NCBI RefSeq assembly: GCF_018476885.1
Contig: NZ_JAHCVJ010000005.1
Span: forward strand, 62,001 to 126,000
DNA length: 64,000 bases
Direction: 5' to 3'
DNA from: Geoanaerobacter pelophilus
GTDB lineage: Bacteria > Desulfobacterota > Desulfuromonadia > Geobacterales > DSM-12255
In this document: one piece after another, positions 16,601-25,101 of the stretch
Numbering within the stretch: position 1 is the first letter of the stretch
Layout: every line of letters begins with the position of its first letter
Notes under the pieces: model-generated
Seen by the model: only the letters and a program-made list of their open reading frames with translations
Told to the model about the DNA's origin: nothing
The model's database searches: none
Translations under genes and position numbers: made by a program

Positions 16601-19600
16601 ACTTGGGTATTACCCGTTGCCGGGTTGGTTGGCGTAGTTCCGTCAACGGTATAGTAGATGGTGGCCGGCTCATTTGCTGTGAGTGAAACGTTTTGACTGG
16701 TCAAATATGTCCCGCTTGAAGGATTGGCGGTTGTGATCGGAGAGGATGTGCCGAGATTGAGTGGTGGTGCCACTGCAACAGGGACATTGCTGTCGCTGTT
16801 GTTACCGGTCCCCAATTCGCCGTATAAGTTTGCGCCCCAAGAGTAGATGGAACCGTCGTTATTCAAAGCGATGGTGTGGTCAACGCCGGAAGAGGCGGCT
16901 GCAATCTTGGAAATCACGCTTACCGAAACCGGCACCCAGCTGTCGTTATTCGAACTGTTGCCCAATTGGCCCCGGTTGTTCCAGCCCCAGGACTGCATGG
17001 TCCCGTTGCTTCTTATGGCAGCGGTGAAGCGGTATCCCGCAGTTACTCCCATCGCATCGTTCAGAGTGGTTACCAGTACTGGAATATTGCTGGCCTGATC
17101 AGTGCCGTTGCCGAGGCCACCGGTGATATTTTCCCCCCAGGACATGACTTTCCCGGTGTTTGTGAGTGCTACTGAGTGATTGTAGCCAGCGGCAATAGCG
17201 ATAACTCCGGAAAGGTTGGCCACGGATACCGGGGATTCGGAGTTCACATATGATTGATTCCCAAGCTGGCCGTAACTGTTATGTCCCCAGGCAGAAACCT
17301 CTCCGTTACTCTTCAGGGCAAGGGAGAAATTGCCTTTTGCTGCGATAGCGGTTATTCCGTTAATGCCGGTCAATTGCGTTGGTACGGACCGGTCGTTGGT
17401 ATCGCCAGTACCGAGCTGGCCCAGGTTATTGCGCCCCCATACCCAGACGGTGCCGTCATTTTTCAAGGCCAATGTGTGGTATTCCCCTGCCGCAATGGCG
17501 ATAACATTGGTTATCCCGGTTATCTCCACTGGCGTGTTGTATTGTGTGCCAAGGGTTGCCGCGCCGGTGCCGATTTGTCCGTAGTAGTTGTCACCCCACG
17601 CCCAGATCGTGCCGTCAGGTTTCATGGCGACCGAGTGGTTTAGGCCGGCAGCGATCTCAGAGACTCCATACAGGCCGCTAGTTGTGACAACTGCGACCGG
17701 GGTATTGTTGTTGGTGGTGCTCCCATCCCCAAGTTGACCAACGTTGTTCTGTCCCCACGCCCAGACGGTGCCGTCGTTTTTCAGCGCCAACGAGTGGTAA
17801 TGACCGGAGGCAACCTTGGGGGGGGTCGAGATAACCTGTTTGGTGGCAAAGGTTGCAATGGCAGCTTGTGCCGAGTCCATGGTAATGGTGCAGGTTCCTG
17901 TGCCTGCACAGGAACCTGACCAGCCGGAGAAGATGTCAGTTGCGGACGGCGAAGGAGTAAGTTCAACTAATGTTCCGCTGGCGTAATCCTGAGAGCAACT
18001 GCCGGAGCAATTGATGTCAGGATTGGGGGTTGAATGGACATGGCTGCCACTTCCCCCCTGAACCGTCACGGTTAGTCGCTGGAGAATGGTATAGTCCTGA
18101 GCCTGGGCCGTTTCCTGAAAGCCGTCCGTGTCCCTTGCGAAAAATCTAATGGTTGTTGTCGCGTTGAGCGTTATCGGGCCGCTGTAAGTCTGGGTTGCTC
18201 CACTTACCGGGAACGCAGGGGCTGAACCGTCCAAAGTGTAGTAAATATTGCCGGGCTTGCTTGACGTGAGCGTGACTGTCTGTCCGGCTAGGTAGGTCCC
18301 TCCTGGAGGAGTTGCCGTTGTTGCGGGGGGAGTGCTGATGGTGTAGGTCTGAGTTTTGACCGCCTCCTGATTACCGTCGATATCCCTGGAAAAGTAACGA
18401 AGGGTTGAGGTGGTGTTTATAATAATCTCACTGCTGTAGGTCTGCGTTACCCCTGAAGGTGGGTATGTCGGCGTTGAGCCGTCAACAGTGTAGTATATGG
18501 TACCGGGCTTGCTGGATGAAAGAGTAACGCTTTGAGCCGCTGGATATGTCCCGCCAGCCGGGGACGCTGTGGTAACGGGAAGTGTATTGATCGTATAAAC
18601 CTGTGACTGGGCTGCTTCCTGGTTGCCATCGTTATCACGAGCGAAATAGTTCAAGGTGGTGTTGGTGGTGATAGAGATAGGTCCGGTGAAGACCTGGGTA
18701 GCGCCTGTTGCCGGATAAGTTGGTGCCGAGCCGTCAACGGTGTAGTATATGATTCCGGGCTTACTGGATGAAAGAGTAACGCTTTGAGCCGCTGGATATG
18801 TCCCGCCAGCCGGGGACGCAGTAGTTACGGGAAGCGTGTTGATCGTATAAACCTGCGATTGAACCGTTTCCTGGATACCATTGTTGTCCCGAGCGAAATA
18901 TTTCAGGGTGGTGTTGGTGGTGATTGCAATGGGACCGCTATATGTTTGGGTTGACCCGGAAAGCGGATATGTCGGGTTGGAGCCGTCTACGGTGAAATAA
19001 ATGCTTCCGGGTTTGTCGGAACTCAAAGTGACCGACTGGGAGGAGGTATAAACACCACCGAGCGGGGTTGCAGTGGTGACCGGCGGTACAGCAATAATAT
19101 ATGACTGGGTCTTTACCTCTTCGACATTGTTTGCAATGTCTATTGCAAAGTACTTCAGCTCAGATGAGCTATTGACTGCTATTGGGGTCAAGTACTGCTG
19201 GGTTGTCCCGGAAAGCGGATATGTCGGGGTTGTCCCATCCAGAGTGTAGTAAATGGCAATAGCGCCATTTGCGGTCAACGTGACGGTTTGCGGGGATGCG
19301 TATGGCCCCCCTGGAGGGGATGCCACTGTAGCGGGGGTATAAATGTTCAGGGTGATGTCGGTTGCTTTGACAGGAGAGGTGGTTCCCGACAAAGAGTTGT
19401 TGCCGAGTTGGCCACTGTCGTTAAGCCCCCATGTCCAGACATTGCCGGTTAAGGTAGTTGCAACCGAATGACCAAAACCAGCTGATAGAGCTTTGACCTG
19501 CAACAAGGTGCTGATCTGAATCGGGAATTGGCTGTCTGTTGTTGAGCTGTTGCCGAGCTGCCCGGAGCTGTTGCCGCCCCATGCCCATGCCGAGCCGTCA

Positions 19601-21579
19601 TTTTTAAGCGCCAATGCATGGCTGGTCCCTGCTGAAATGCTTTTTATCCCATTGAGGCTGGTCGCCTGAACCGGAGAGAATGTTGTAGTTGTTGAGCTGT
19701 TTCCCAATTGGCCATTGGTGTTGAGGCCCATGCTCCATATAGTGCCGTCGTTTTTCAATGCCGTGGTATGATAATCGCCGGCATCGACTGCAATAGCTCC
19801 GGTTATGGTGGTAACCTGAACCGGTACGCGGCTGGTTGGCAATGAGACCGGATTTTGGCCCAGCTGGCCGGAAGCATTGTCTCCCCATGCCCAGACAGTG
19901 TCATTGTTTTTCAAGGCAACAGAGTGGTTAAGTCCTGCAGCAATAGAAGTAATGCCGCTCAGGCTGGTGATTTGCACAGGGGAACTACTGTCGATCGGTG
20001 CTGCGTTGTTGCCCAGCTGTCCAGCGTTGTTGGCACCCCACGCCCAGACGGTGCCGTCGTTTCTTAGCGCCAGGACATGATTCCCTCTGGATGCGGCAAT
20101 GGCCTTGATGCCGGAAAGGTTGCTCGCCTTTACTGGGACATTGCTGGCAGATGTTGATCCGTTGCCGAGCTGTCCCCGGTTGCCAGCGCCCCAACTCCAG
20201 ACAGTGCCGTCACTTTTCAGCGCAACGCTGTGATCGTAGCCGGCGGTAACGGCGACAATACCGCTCAAGTTCTCTACCTTGACTGGGACGGAGCTGTTTC
20301 CCGATCCATTACCCAATTGGCCGTAGTCATTCAATCCCCAAGCCCAGACGGTCCCGTCATTCTTTAATGCCAGCGTGTGCTTGTAACCGGCAGCCACCTG
20401 AGGGCTGATTAGAGAACCCATTGGTGATGCTACCGGCCAGCTCATGTTATCGGTGTTGTTTATGCCAAGTTGTCCTCTGTCATTCAGTCCCCATCCCCAG
20501 AATGATCCGTCGTCTTTTATGGCTGAAGTGTGGTTCGCTCCCGAAGAGATGGCAAATATACCGCTTGGGCCATTGACTACGACAGGTGAATATGACGGTG
20601 TGCTGGAATGGTTGCCTAATTGGCCGTAATCATTGCGACCCAGAGCCATGGTAGTGCCGTCGGCCAACAACATTACTGTCTGGTAGTCACCTGATGAAAT
20701 GACCTTGGCAGTGGTAATCGCTGCAATTTGGGTTGGGTAAAAGATGGTCTGGTCATAGTATGGATCCATCCCGCATTGGCCGGATGAGTTGTCTCCCCAT
20801 GCCCAGACTGTGGAATCGGTCTTGATAATGACTGAGGTCATGGCACTGGCAGATATCGCAATTGCGTTGCTGCTGACGTTAACTGGTGACGTATTGTAGG
20901 GGGTCGCTCCACCATTACCGATCTGGCTGAAGTCGTTACTGCCCCAGGCCCAGACACTGCCGTCATTTTTGAGGGCAATGGCATGGTGTCCCCGCGACCC
21001 GGCAATTGCCGTGACTCCGGAAGTCAAGGTGGCTACCTGGACCGGAGTGTTGGAATTGCTGGTGGAGTTATTCCCTAGTTGCCCTTTATTGTTAAGCCCC
21101 CATGCCCAGATGCTGCCATCAGTTTTCAGTGCCAATGAATGGCCGTAGCCGGCGACAACTGCAGCTACGCCGTTCAATCCGCTTACCTGGACAGGAACAT
21201 TGCTATTGATGGTGTCGCCTGTCCCAAGTTGCCCGCTGTTGTTAAGCCCCCATGCCCAAACGGTGCCGTCGCTCTTGATGGCGATGGAGTGTCCATAGCC
21301 GGCAGTTACTGCGATTACATTGCTGATGTTGCTGACTTTCACCGGCATGGTACTGCTGGCGTTTGAGCCGTTGCCGAGTTGCCCGAAATCGTTGCTTCCC
21401 CACGCCCAGAGAGTGCCATCGCTTTTTAGCGCAACAGTATGAGCATCCCCGGCAGCAATTCCAGGGAAGGAACTTGCATTAACATTACCGGTAAAGATGC
21501 ACAGCAGCAGCAAAGCTAAAAGTGGGCTGGGGATAAGAGTCTTATATATAAATCTTTGAAGTTTCCCTGAAAGTTCCAT
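13621..21579 (-). CDS. giant secreted RCC1-repeat protein with chitobiase-C-like repeats
   Basis: A 2652-residue protein. The start at 21579 is chosen because GGAGGG lies just upstream; a Met 24 nt earlier lacks a site. A signal peptide spans about residues 1-36. I count 28 RCC1 repeats (core WAWGxNxxGQLG): 14 at about 33-726, 7 at 1250-1600 and 7 at 2206-2540, one of them degenerate. Between them are 5 (745-1160) and 6 (1613-2125) repeats of about 84 residues (core GTYxxxQTVTLSSxKPGTIYYT), like the chitobiase/beta-hexosaminidase C-terminal domain. Two InlB-like modules (GWSGSCAGTGTCTI and GWTGACTGTASCTI) follow these arrays. The C-terminus is an unrecognised 110-residue domain. It is probably a cell-surface or secreted binding or adhesion protein; partner unknown. 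Confidence 0.9.
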   Translation of the reverse strand: MELSGKLQRFIYKTLIPSPLLALLLLCIFTGNVNASSFPGIAAGDAHTVALKSDGTLWAWGSNDFGQLGNGSNASSTMPVKVSNISNVIAVTAGYGHSIAIKSDGTVWAWGLNNSGQLGTGDTINSNVPVQVSGLNGVAAVVAGYGHSLALKTDGSIWAWGLNNKGQLGNNSTSNSNTPVQVATLTSGVTAIAGSRGHHAIALKNDGSVWAWGSNDFSQIGNGGATPYNTSPVNVSSNAIAISASAMTSVIIKTDSTVWAWGDNSSGQCGMDPYYDQTIFYPTQIAAITTAKVISSGDYQTVMLLADGTTMALGRNDYGQLGNHSSTPSYSPVVVNGPSGIFAISSGANHTSAIKDDGSFWGWGLNDRGQLGINNTDNMSWPVASPMGSLISPQVAAGYKHTLALKNDGTVWAWGLNDYGQLGNGSGNSSVPVKVENLSGIVAVTAGYDHSVALKSDGTVWSWGAGNRGQLGNGSTSASNVPVKASNLSGIKAIAASRGNHVLALRNDGTVWAWGANNAGQLGNNAAPIDSSSPVQITSLSGITSIAAGLNHSVALKNNDTVWAWGDNASGQLGQNPVSLPTSRVPVQVTTITGAIAVDAGDYHTTALKNDGTIWSMGLNTNGQLGNSSTTTTFSPVQATSLNGIKSISAGTSHALALKNDGSAWAWGGNSSGQLGNSSTTDSQFPIQISTLLQVKALSAGFGHSVATTLTGNVWTWGLNDSGQLGNNSLSGTTSPVKATDITLNIYTPATVASPPGGPYASPQTVTLTANGAIAIYYTLDGTTPTYPLSGTTQQYLTPIAVNSSSELKYFAIDIANNVEEVKTQSYIIAVPPVTTATPLGGVYTSSQSVTLSSDKPGSIYFTVDGSNPTYPLSGSTQTYSGPIAITTNTTLKYFARDNNGIQETVQSQVYTINTLPVTTASPAGGTYPAAQSVTLSSSKPGIIYYTVDGSAPTYPATGATQVFTGPISITTNTTLNYFARDNDGNQEAAQSQVYTINTLPVTTASPAGGTYPAAQSVTLSSSKPGTIYYTVDGSTPTYPPSGVTQTYSSEIIINTTSTLRYFSRDIDGNQEAVKTQTYTISTPPATTATPPGGTYLAGQTVTLTSSKPGNIYYTLDGSAPAFPVSGATQTYSGPITLNATTTIRFFARDTDGFQETAQAQDYTILQRLTVTVQGGSGSHVHSTPNPDINCSGSCSQDYASGTLVELTPSPSATDIFSGWSGSCAGTGTCTITMDSAQAAIATFATKQVISTPPKVASGHYHSLALKNDGTVWAWGQNNVGQLGDGSTTNNNTPVAVVTTSGLYGVSEIAAGLNHSVAMKPDGTIWAWGDNYYGQIGTGAATLGTQYNTPVEITGITNVIAIAAGEYHTLALKNDGTVWVWGRNNLGQLGTGDTNDRSVPTQLTGINGITAIAAKGNFSLALKSNGEVSAWGHNSYGQLGNQSYVNSESPVSVANLSGVIAIAAGYNHSVALTNTGKVMSWGENITGGLGNGTDQASNIPVLVTTLNDAMGVTAGYRFTAAIRSNGTMQSWGWNNRGQLGNSSNNDSWVPVSVSVISKIAAASSGVDHTIALNNDGSIYSWGANLYGELGTGNNSDSNVPVAVAPPLNLGTSSPITTANPSSGTYLTSQNVSLTANEPATIYYTVDGTTPTNPATGNTQVYTGPIAVNSSTTLNYFAVSTSSSLSESMKTSSYTINLVPVITVSPLGGTYTSAQSITLTSNKPGNIYYTVDGSDPTYPVSVTTQIFSAAIPINTTTTLKFFARDTDGNQGTVQSQLYTMNIPPITTATPGGGTYTSQQSVVLTANEAATIYYTLDGSTPTFPETGTTQTYSSPLVISTNTTLKFFSRDMDGNLESVQTLVYTMNIPPITTATPAGGTYSTPQTVSLSSNEAGATIYFTVDGSTPTYPVTGSTQIYSSPIAINSNTALKFFGRDIDGNLEVVKTETYTISIPPVTTANPLGGVYPPGQTVTLTSSKQGTIYYTTDGSTPTYPVTGSTLTYSSPITINATTTLKYFARDLSGTQEAVKTQTYTISTLPYTTATPPGGAYTSAQTVTLSTYAQATIYYTVDGTDPTSPASGSTQVYSGPIPISSDTTLKYFAVDPADNREAIKTQTYYITLPVLRKLTLTVAGGNNSIVSSTPAPDINCTGNCAQDYLSGTEITLTANYSPSDIFVGWTGACTGTASCTILMNSDQTVTATFAPIGAISTPPQLAGGYWHTLALKGDGTVWSWGNNMDGQLGNGSYLTSTVPVKISALQGVTAVAAGDYHSLALRNDGTVWSWGYNNYGQLGDGTDRQASNIPIMVKGLSGIIAISAGAGHSVALKSDGTVWTWGNNVDGQLGNNGGIKSNTPAQVAGISNVTAIAAGWLHTLSLKNDGTVWSWGYNAYGQLGNVLGTQVYWPEQVSGLTGITAIAAGGYHSVALKNDTTVWSWGKNSEGQLGNNSTTQNAFPVQASGVTNITSIAAGGNYTVALNTFGNLIIWGNDSYYSHPFIGSVDNSVAVQVSGISNITRIATGYYHTLTMDSAGAVNSWGFNNSGQLGNGTTTLSNAALPVVGLNVAATACYAKIATICYGSIAESYLAPPSAATATILAQNRIFNEPLNFTRDVNVTVAGGYDATFSSATGNSDLRGPSLIITSGSLTIGSNATITVFD

Positions 21580-21957
21580 TTTCCCTCCGGTGGAAAGGCA
21601 CACTGCTATAAACTTTGCGTCAACAAGGTGACGTTAAAAAGACCAAAATAGGCCGATTTTTACCAAAAAACTAATTGCAAAAATCGCACCCTCTGCTAAC
21701 TTGCTTAAATTGTTCTATTTTGTGCTGAAAGATGGGGTGGATATCGGTCATTTCATCGGGAAAAACCGGCAAAAAGCAATTAATAATTCCCTGAGCGGGA
21801 TGTTGCTCTTTGTAGATTATGATTACTGGAAGCAATTGTTTGTCTCGGCCAGTGCAATGTGCGGTTGAGAGTGGTTATCATCCCGATTTGGCTTGCAAAT
21901 TTTTGCAATCATGACTAATATTTTTCAAATTTTCAGTCGGCATTGGAGTATGCGTGT
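21580..21957. other. AT-rich gap upstream of the RCC1-repeat gene and lipoprotein gene
   Basis: This divergent intergenic region is AT-rich. It holds an exact inverted repeat CGATTTTT (21654-21661)/AAAAATCG (21679-21686), a possible operator or small hairpin for the - strand RCC1 gene, and a second, CGTCA/TGACG, near 21618-21633. The promoter for the lipoprotein gene is listed separately. No further coding frame is convincing. Confidence 0.5.
21893..21921 (+). promoter_or_regulatory. predicted sigma-70 promoter of the lipoprotein gene
   Basis: TTGCAA (21893-21898), a 17-bp spacer, then TAATAT (21916-21921). It lies 36 nt before the chosen ATG. Confidence 0.5.
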
Positions 21958-22413
21958 ATGAAGCTTTATTTGATGGCATTGTTTTGCTTTATTGTCGGCT
22001 GTACTCCATTTGCTGCTGTTTATGATGATGTTAGTAAATATCAACAAAGCAGAAATTCCGAACAATGTATTGCCGTTGCAAGGTATCACCTTGATAAGGG
22101 GCATTTCTCAAGCAATGAAAAATCAGAATTGTATCAGATATTGGGGATTTGCTTTGGCCAGATAGGGTTTTATGATGATGCTAAAAATAGTTTTGGCATG
22201 GCAGTGAATTTGTCAACAGACAACGACACAAAAGCTAAAGCTTATTTTAATAGAGCCATATTATTATTGTCTGCTGACACTTGGGGAATAACAGATAATA
22301 AGAAAAATATCAATGACGGCTGCTCAGATCTCTCAGAGGCATGTAAGTTAATGCCTGATAAATACTGCTCGGAATATAATATCAAAAAATACCCGCCTAC
22401 TAATTGCAAGTAG
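21958..22413 (+). CDS. small lipoprotein with TPR-like helices
   Basis: A 151-residue protein with a lipoprotein signal: MKLYLMALFCFIVGC, where the Cys at 15 would be lipidated. The ATG at 21958 has GGAG 9 nt upstream; a TTG 15 nt earlier is less likely. The body resembles tetratricopeptide-type helix pairs (YQILGICFGQIGFYDDAKNSFGMAVNLS, AKAYFNRAILLL), then a Cys-containing C-terminus (four Cys) that may form disulfides. Base composition is clearly more AT-rich than its neighbours, a possible sign of transfer. It is isolated on the + strand between - strand genes. Function unknown. Confidence 0.75.
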   Translation: MKLYLMALFCFIVGCTPFAAVYDDVSKYQQSRNSEQCIAVARYHLDKGHFSSNEKSELYQILGICFGQIGFYDDAKNSFGMAVNLSTDNDTKAKAYFNRAILLLSADTWGITDNKKNINDGCSDLSEACKLMPDKYCSEYNIKKYPPTNCK

Positions 22414-22455
22414 GCATTATCAGGATATTCGCTGTTTAAGGTCCAATTCTCCTGT

Positions 22456-24156
22456 TTAGTTGACCTTCAACTTTGCCATTTCGGTCTGCAAAAGGCCGAT
22501 TTGACGGGATAGATTTTCCACCCCCTCTTCCATGATGTGAACTGCAGACAGGTCTTCGTTGGTCGCTCGGTCCATCTCCTGCATCGCTTTTCTTATTTCA
22601 TCGCTTCTCTCGGCTTGTTCGTTGCGCAACCGTTCGAGTTCGCTGATGATAAGCCCCATTCTTCCTGTTGATTCGGAGATGTTCGCTCCAATCTCCCGCT
22701 GTTCAAGGCTTGACGATCTGACATTGACCGTAAGATCCTTCATCCGATCAACTGCAGCTATGATCAGCTCACTGGTTGCCCCCTGCTCGCGGCTCGATTT
22801 TGCAATTTGCGCTACCATATTTGAAATATCTTCCATTGACTGGCGGATTTGTTGACTCCCTTTGGCTTGTTCAACAGTGGCATGGGCAATGTCGTTGACC
22901 TGACGCAGCGACTCCTCCATGCCACTGACCATTTTCTGGAGTGCCACGCCTGATTTCAGTGAAAGGCGCTCGCCATCGCTGACCCTTTGCTCTGTCACTT
23001 TTATTGCTGTTACGGCCTGGTCTGTTTCCTTCTGAATTGCCGAGATCAGGTCGTCAATCTCTTGCGTCGAATTCCGGGTGCGGGTAGCCAGCCCTTTGAT
23101 CTGGTCGGCAACTACGGCAAACCCTTTACCGTGTTCACCTGCTTGTGCTGCTATGATCGCTGAGTTGAGCGCCAGCAGGTTGGTCTGCTCTGCCAGTTCA
23201 TTGATCACAGATACGATGTTGCCTATGACCTTGACCCGGCTGGACAGGCTGGCAATAGCGGAGAACGTTGACTGGGTTGAATCGCGGATTTCTGTGATGC
23301 CGGAGATGGTGGCGGCAACCGTTTCCTGGCCAACCAGGGCATCATGCTTGACGGTTTCAGTAATTTCAGCAGCGCCTTGAGCGTTGCGCTCTACCTCTTT
23401 GATTGAGATATCCATTGCCGCTACCGAAGATGTTGTCTCGGTCGAGGTTGCCATGAGGCTGTTGACATTATTGGCAATCTGCTTAACCTCGGCTGCTACC
23501 TGAAAAATAGAAGAGCTGACCTCGTCAATGGCCGATGACTGCATGTCGATGTTTTGGCCGACGACATCCAGGCTTGTGGACATGGTACGGATTGCCCCGG
23601 AATTCTGTGTTGCCGATTGGGTGACTTTGTCGATTTCTTTTGAAAGCAGTTCAATCGACCTGCCGATCTTGTCAACAGCCCCAGAGGTTTCTTTTGCTGA
23701 AACAGACTGAGTTTCTGCGGCATTTACCAATTGGCCGGCAGCGTTTGTGGTGTTTTGCGAAATGTTGCGCAGTTCGCGAAGAGAGGCATTGACCCGTTCT
23801 ACAAATTCGCTAAGCTTCTCCAGCATTGTGTTCAGGTTGCGTCCAAGTTGGCCGATTTCATCGTTTTCGCTGGCGGGAACTCTGATGGTAAGGTCGCCTT
23901 CGGCCCCTCGTTCCAGGGCATGTGCCAGCCGGTTGACGCGCGACAGCAATTTTCGCTTGGTATAAATCCAGAATGTGATGACGAATAACAAGGTTTCAAT
24001 GACGAGTATGCCGAAAACAATTTTGAATAAAAAATTATCTGCAACCTCTTGAGAGCTTGCGGCCAGCTTGCCAGCTGAAAGCAGCCCTGTTGCCGCAACA
24101 ATGATCCCAAGGATCATCATGGTTCTGATTAGTTGTGAGCCGAATTTAAGATTCAT
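22456..24156 (-). CDS. methyl-accepting chemotaxis protein with minimal periplasmic part
   Basis: A 566-residue transducer. Two hydrophobic segments (about 12-30 and 43-66) are separated by only a dozen residues, so there is no periplasmic sensor domain. A HAMP domain follows (about 68-118), then a long coiled coil and the signalling tip [40 protein letters not shown]. It may sense through the membrane, HAMP region or a partner rather than by a bound ligand. No che genes are adjacent, so it feeds a pathway elsewhere. Confidence 0.92.
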   Translation of the reverse strand: MNLKFGSQLIRTMMILGIIVAATGLLSAGKLAASSQEVADNFLFKIVFGILVIETLLFVITFWIYTKRKLLSRVNRLAHALERGAEGDLTIRVPASENDEIGQLGRNLNTMLEKLSEFVERVNASLRELRNISQNTTNAAGQLVNAAETQSVSAKETSGAVDKIGRSIELLSKEIDKVTQSATQNSGAIRTMSTSLDVVGQNIDMQSSAIDEVSSSIFQVAAEVKQIANNVNSLMATSTETTSSVAAMDISIKEVERNAQGAAEITETVKHDALVGQETVAATISGITEIRDSTQSTFSAIASLSSRVKVIGNIVSVINELAEQTNLLALNSAIIAAQAGEHGKGFAVVADQIKGLATRTRNSTQEIDDLISAIQKETDQAVTAIKVTEQRVSDGERLSLKSGVALQKMVSGMEESLRQVNDIAHATVEQAKGSQQIRQSMEDISNMVAQIAKSSREQGATSELIIAAVDRMKDLTVNVRSSSLEQREIGANISESTGRMGLIISELERLRNEQAERSDEIRKAMQEMDRATNEDLSAVHIMEEGVENLSRQIGLLQTEMAKLKVN

Positions 24157-24306
24157 GCCGGGAGGTTACCGCCTTCAGTTTGCTAAGCTCTAGATCAGAG
24201 TAGATGAAAATTATAGCGGATACTTCATCTTATGCAATAACAGCGGAATGTTTCGCTACAGCAGTTTGTGCGGCTAAAATCAGGTTTGTTTCCGGAGGTC
24301 TTTCCC

Positions 24307-24402
24307 ATGGACAAGGTTAAAAAGGAGAACTGGTTGGGCAGTCGCCCCTTCGATTGTAATTCTTGTCAATCAGCATGGGAAAATGACTTCAAAGGTTGCT
24401 GA
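24307..24402 (+). CDS. 31-residue Cys-containing microprotein (candidate)
   Basis: A short frame with an excellent GGAGG (24294-24298), 8 nt before ATG. The product is rich in charged and aromatic residues, with FDCNSCQSAW in the middle and a C-terminal Cys, so a C-x2-C...C site is possible. It has no membrane segment. The stop lies just before the consensus promoter of the Hsp20 gene. I do not recognise it; the ribosome binding site and non-random composition are the main support. Confidence 0.5.
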   Translation: MDKVKKENWLGSRPFDCNSCQSAWENDFKGC

Positions 24403-24409
24403 GCGAATA

Positions 24410-24437
24410 TTGACATTCATTTTCAATTTGTTATAAT
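24410..24437 (+). promoter_or_regulatory. consensus sigma-70 promoter of hsp20
   Basis: TTGACA (24410-24415), a 16-bp spacer and TATAAT (24432-24437), both hexamers perfect, 40 nt before the Hsp20 start. This suggests strong, housekeeping-sigma expression; no CIRCE element was seen. Confidence 0.85.
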
Positions 24438-24476
24438 TAACATATAGAAAATTAAGGGAAAAGGGGGTGTTATCTC

Positions 24477-25040
24477 ATGCGTCGTCACTTTGAATCTGAT
24501 AAGGGAACAGGGGGCAAGAATCTTGCTCTAGGCCATGAGAAAAGTACTGATGTGCCGGTAAAACGTGAAGGGGATCTTGAAAGACGAACGGGTGGGATCT
24601 GGTCGACTCTGGACGATATGGAAAGATGGATGGAGGAAACCATTCACCGGCCATTCCTGTTTGACTACGGTTTCCGACCCATAAGCAGGTTGCTGCATGA
24701 TCTGAGAGGCGAAGGCGAAATGATGCCTTATGTTGATGTTTATACGACCGGCAACGAATTGATACTGAAGGCAGAGTTGCCGGGGATGAAGCGGGAAGAT
24801 ATCAACGTAAGGCTCGTTGATAACAATCTGGTCATATCCGGAGAGAAGAAAACCGAGGAAAAGGTAGAGCAGAAAGATTATCTGCGTCTCGAACGGTCCT
24901 TCGGCTCCTTCACCAGGTCTCTGCATCTGCCGGAGGGGTGTATGACTGATAGGCTTTCAGCAACCTATAAGAATGGGGTGCTGGAAATCAGAGTGCCGCG
25001 TGAAGGCGGTACGGAAGCGAAGACCATCACTATCGAGTAA
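24477..25040 (+). CDS. Hsp20/alpha-crystallin family small heat shock protein
   Basis: A 187-residue small heat shock protein. The alpha-crystallin domain covers about residues 80-180 (YVDVYTTGNELILKAELPGMKREDINV, LERSFGSFTRSLHLPEG, ATYKNGVLEIRVPR). Residues 1-75 are a variable, charged N-terminus with a helix (LDDMERWMEETIHRPF) typical of bacterial class A proteins. It acts as an ATP-independent holdase. It is monocistronic, with its own strong promoter and a terminator 30 nt after the stop. Confidence 0.93.
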   Translation: MRRHFESDKGTGGKNLALGHEKSTDVPVKREGDLERRTGGIWSTLDDMERWMEETIHRPFLFDYGFRPISRLLHDLRGEGEMMPYVDVYTTGNELILKAELPGMKREDINVRLVDNNLVISGEKKTEEKVEQKDYLRLERSFGSFTRSLHLPEGCMTDRLSATYKNGVLEIRVPREGGTEAKTITIE

Positions 25041-25068
25041 CAGGCAAGAAAACCAGTAACCCACGCGA

Positions 25069-25092
25069 GGGGGGATTGCAAAATCCCCCTTT
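25069..25092. terminator. terminator between hsp20 and the GGDEF gene
   Basis: GGGGGATT (25070-25077) pairs with AATCCCCC (25082-25089), four-base loop, then TTT. It serves hsp20 and may also act on the convergent transcript. Confidence 0.75.
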
Positions 25093-25101
25093 GTTGCTCC
25101 T

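Noticed and set aside
13960-21480. Periodic repeats that could look like a CRISPR array or satellite
   Set aside because: The period falls on codon boundaries, the units are imperfect at DNA level, and they encode RCC1 and chitobiase-like repeats.
21580-21720. GEMM-type cyclic di-GMP riboswitch before the RCC1-repeat gene (GACGCAAAG on the - strand)
   Set aside because: Only the short GACGCAAAG piece fits; the other conserved GEMM segments and paired stems are missing.
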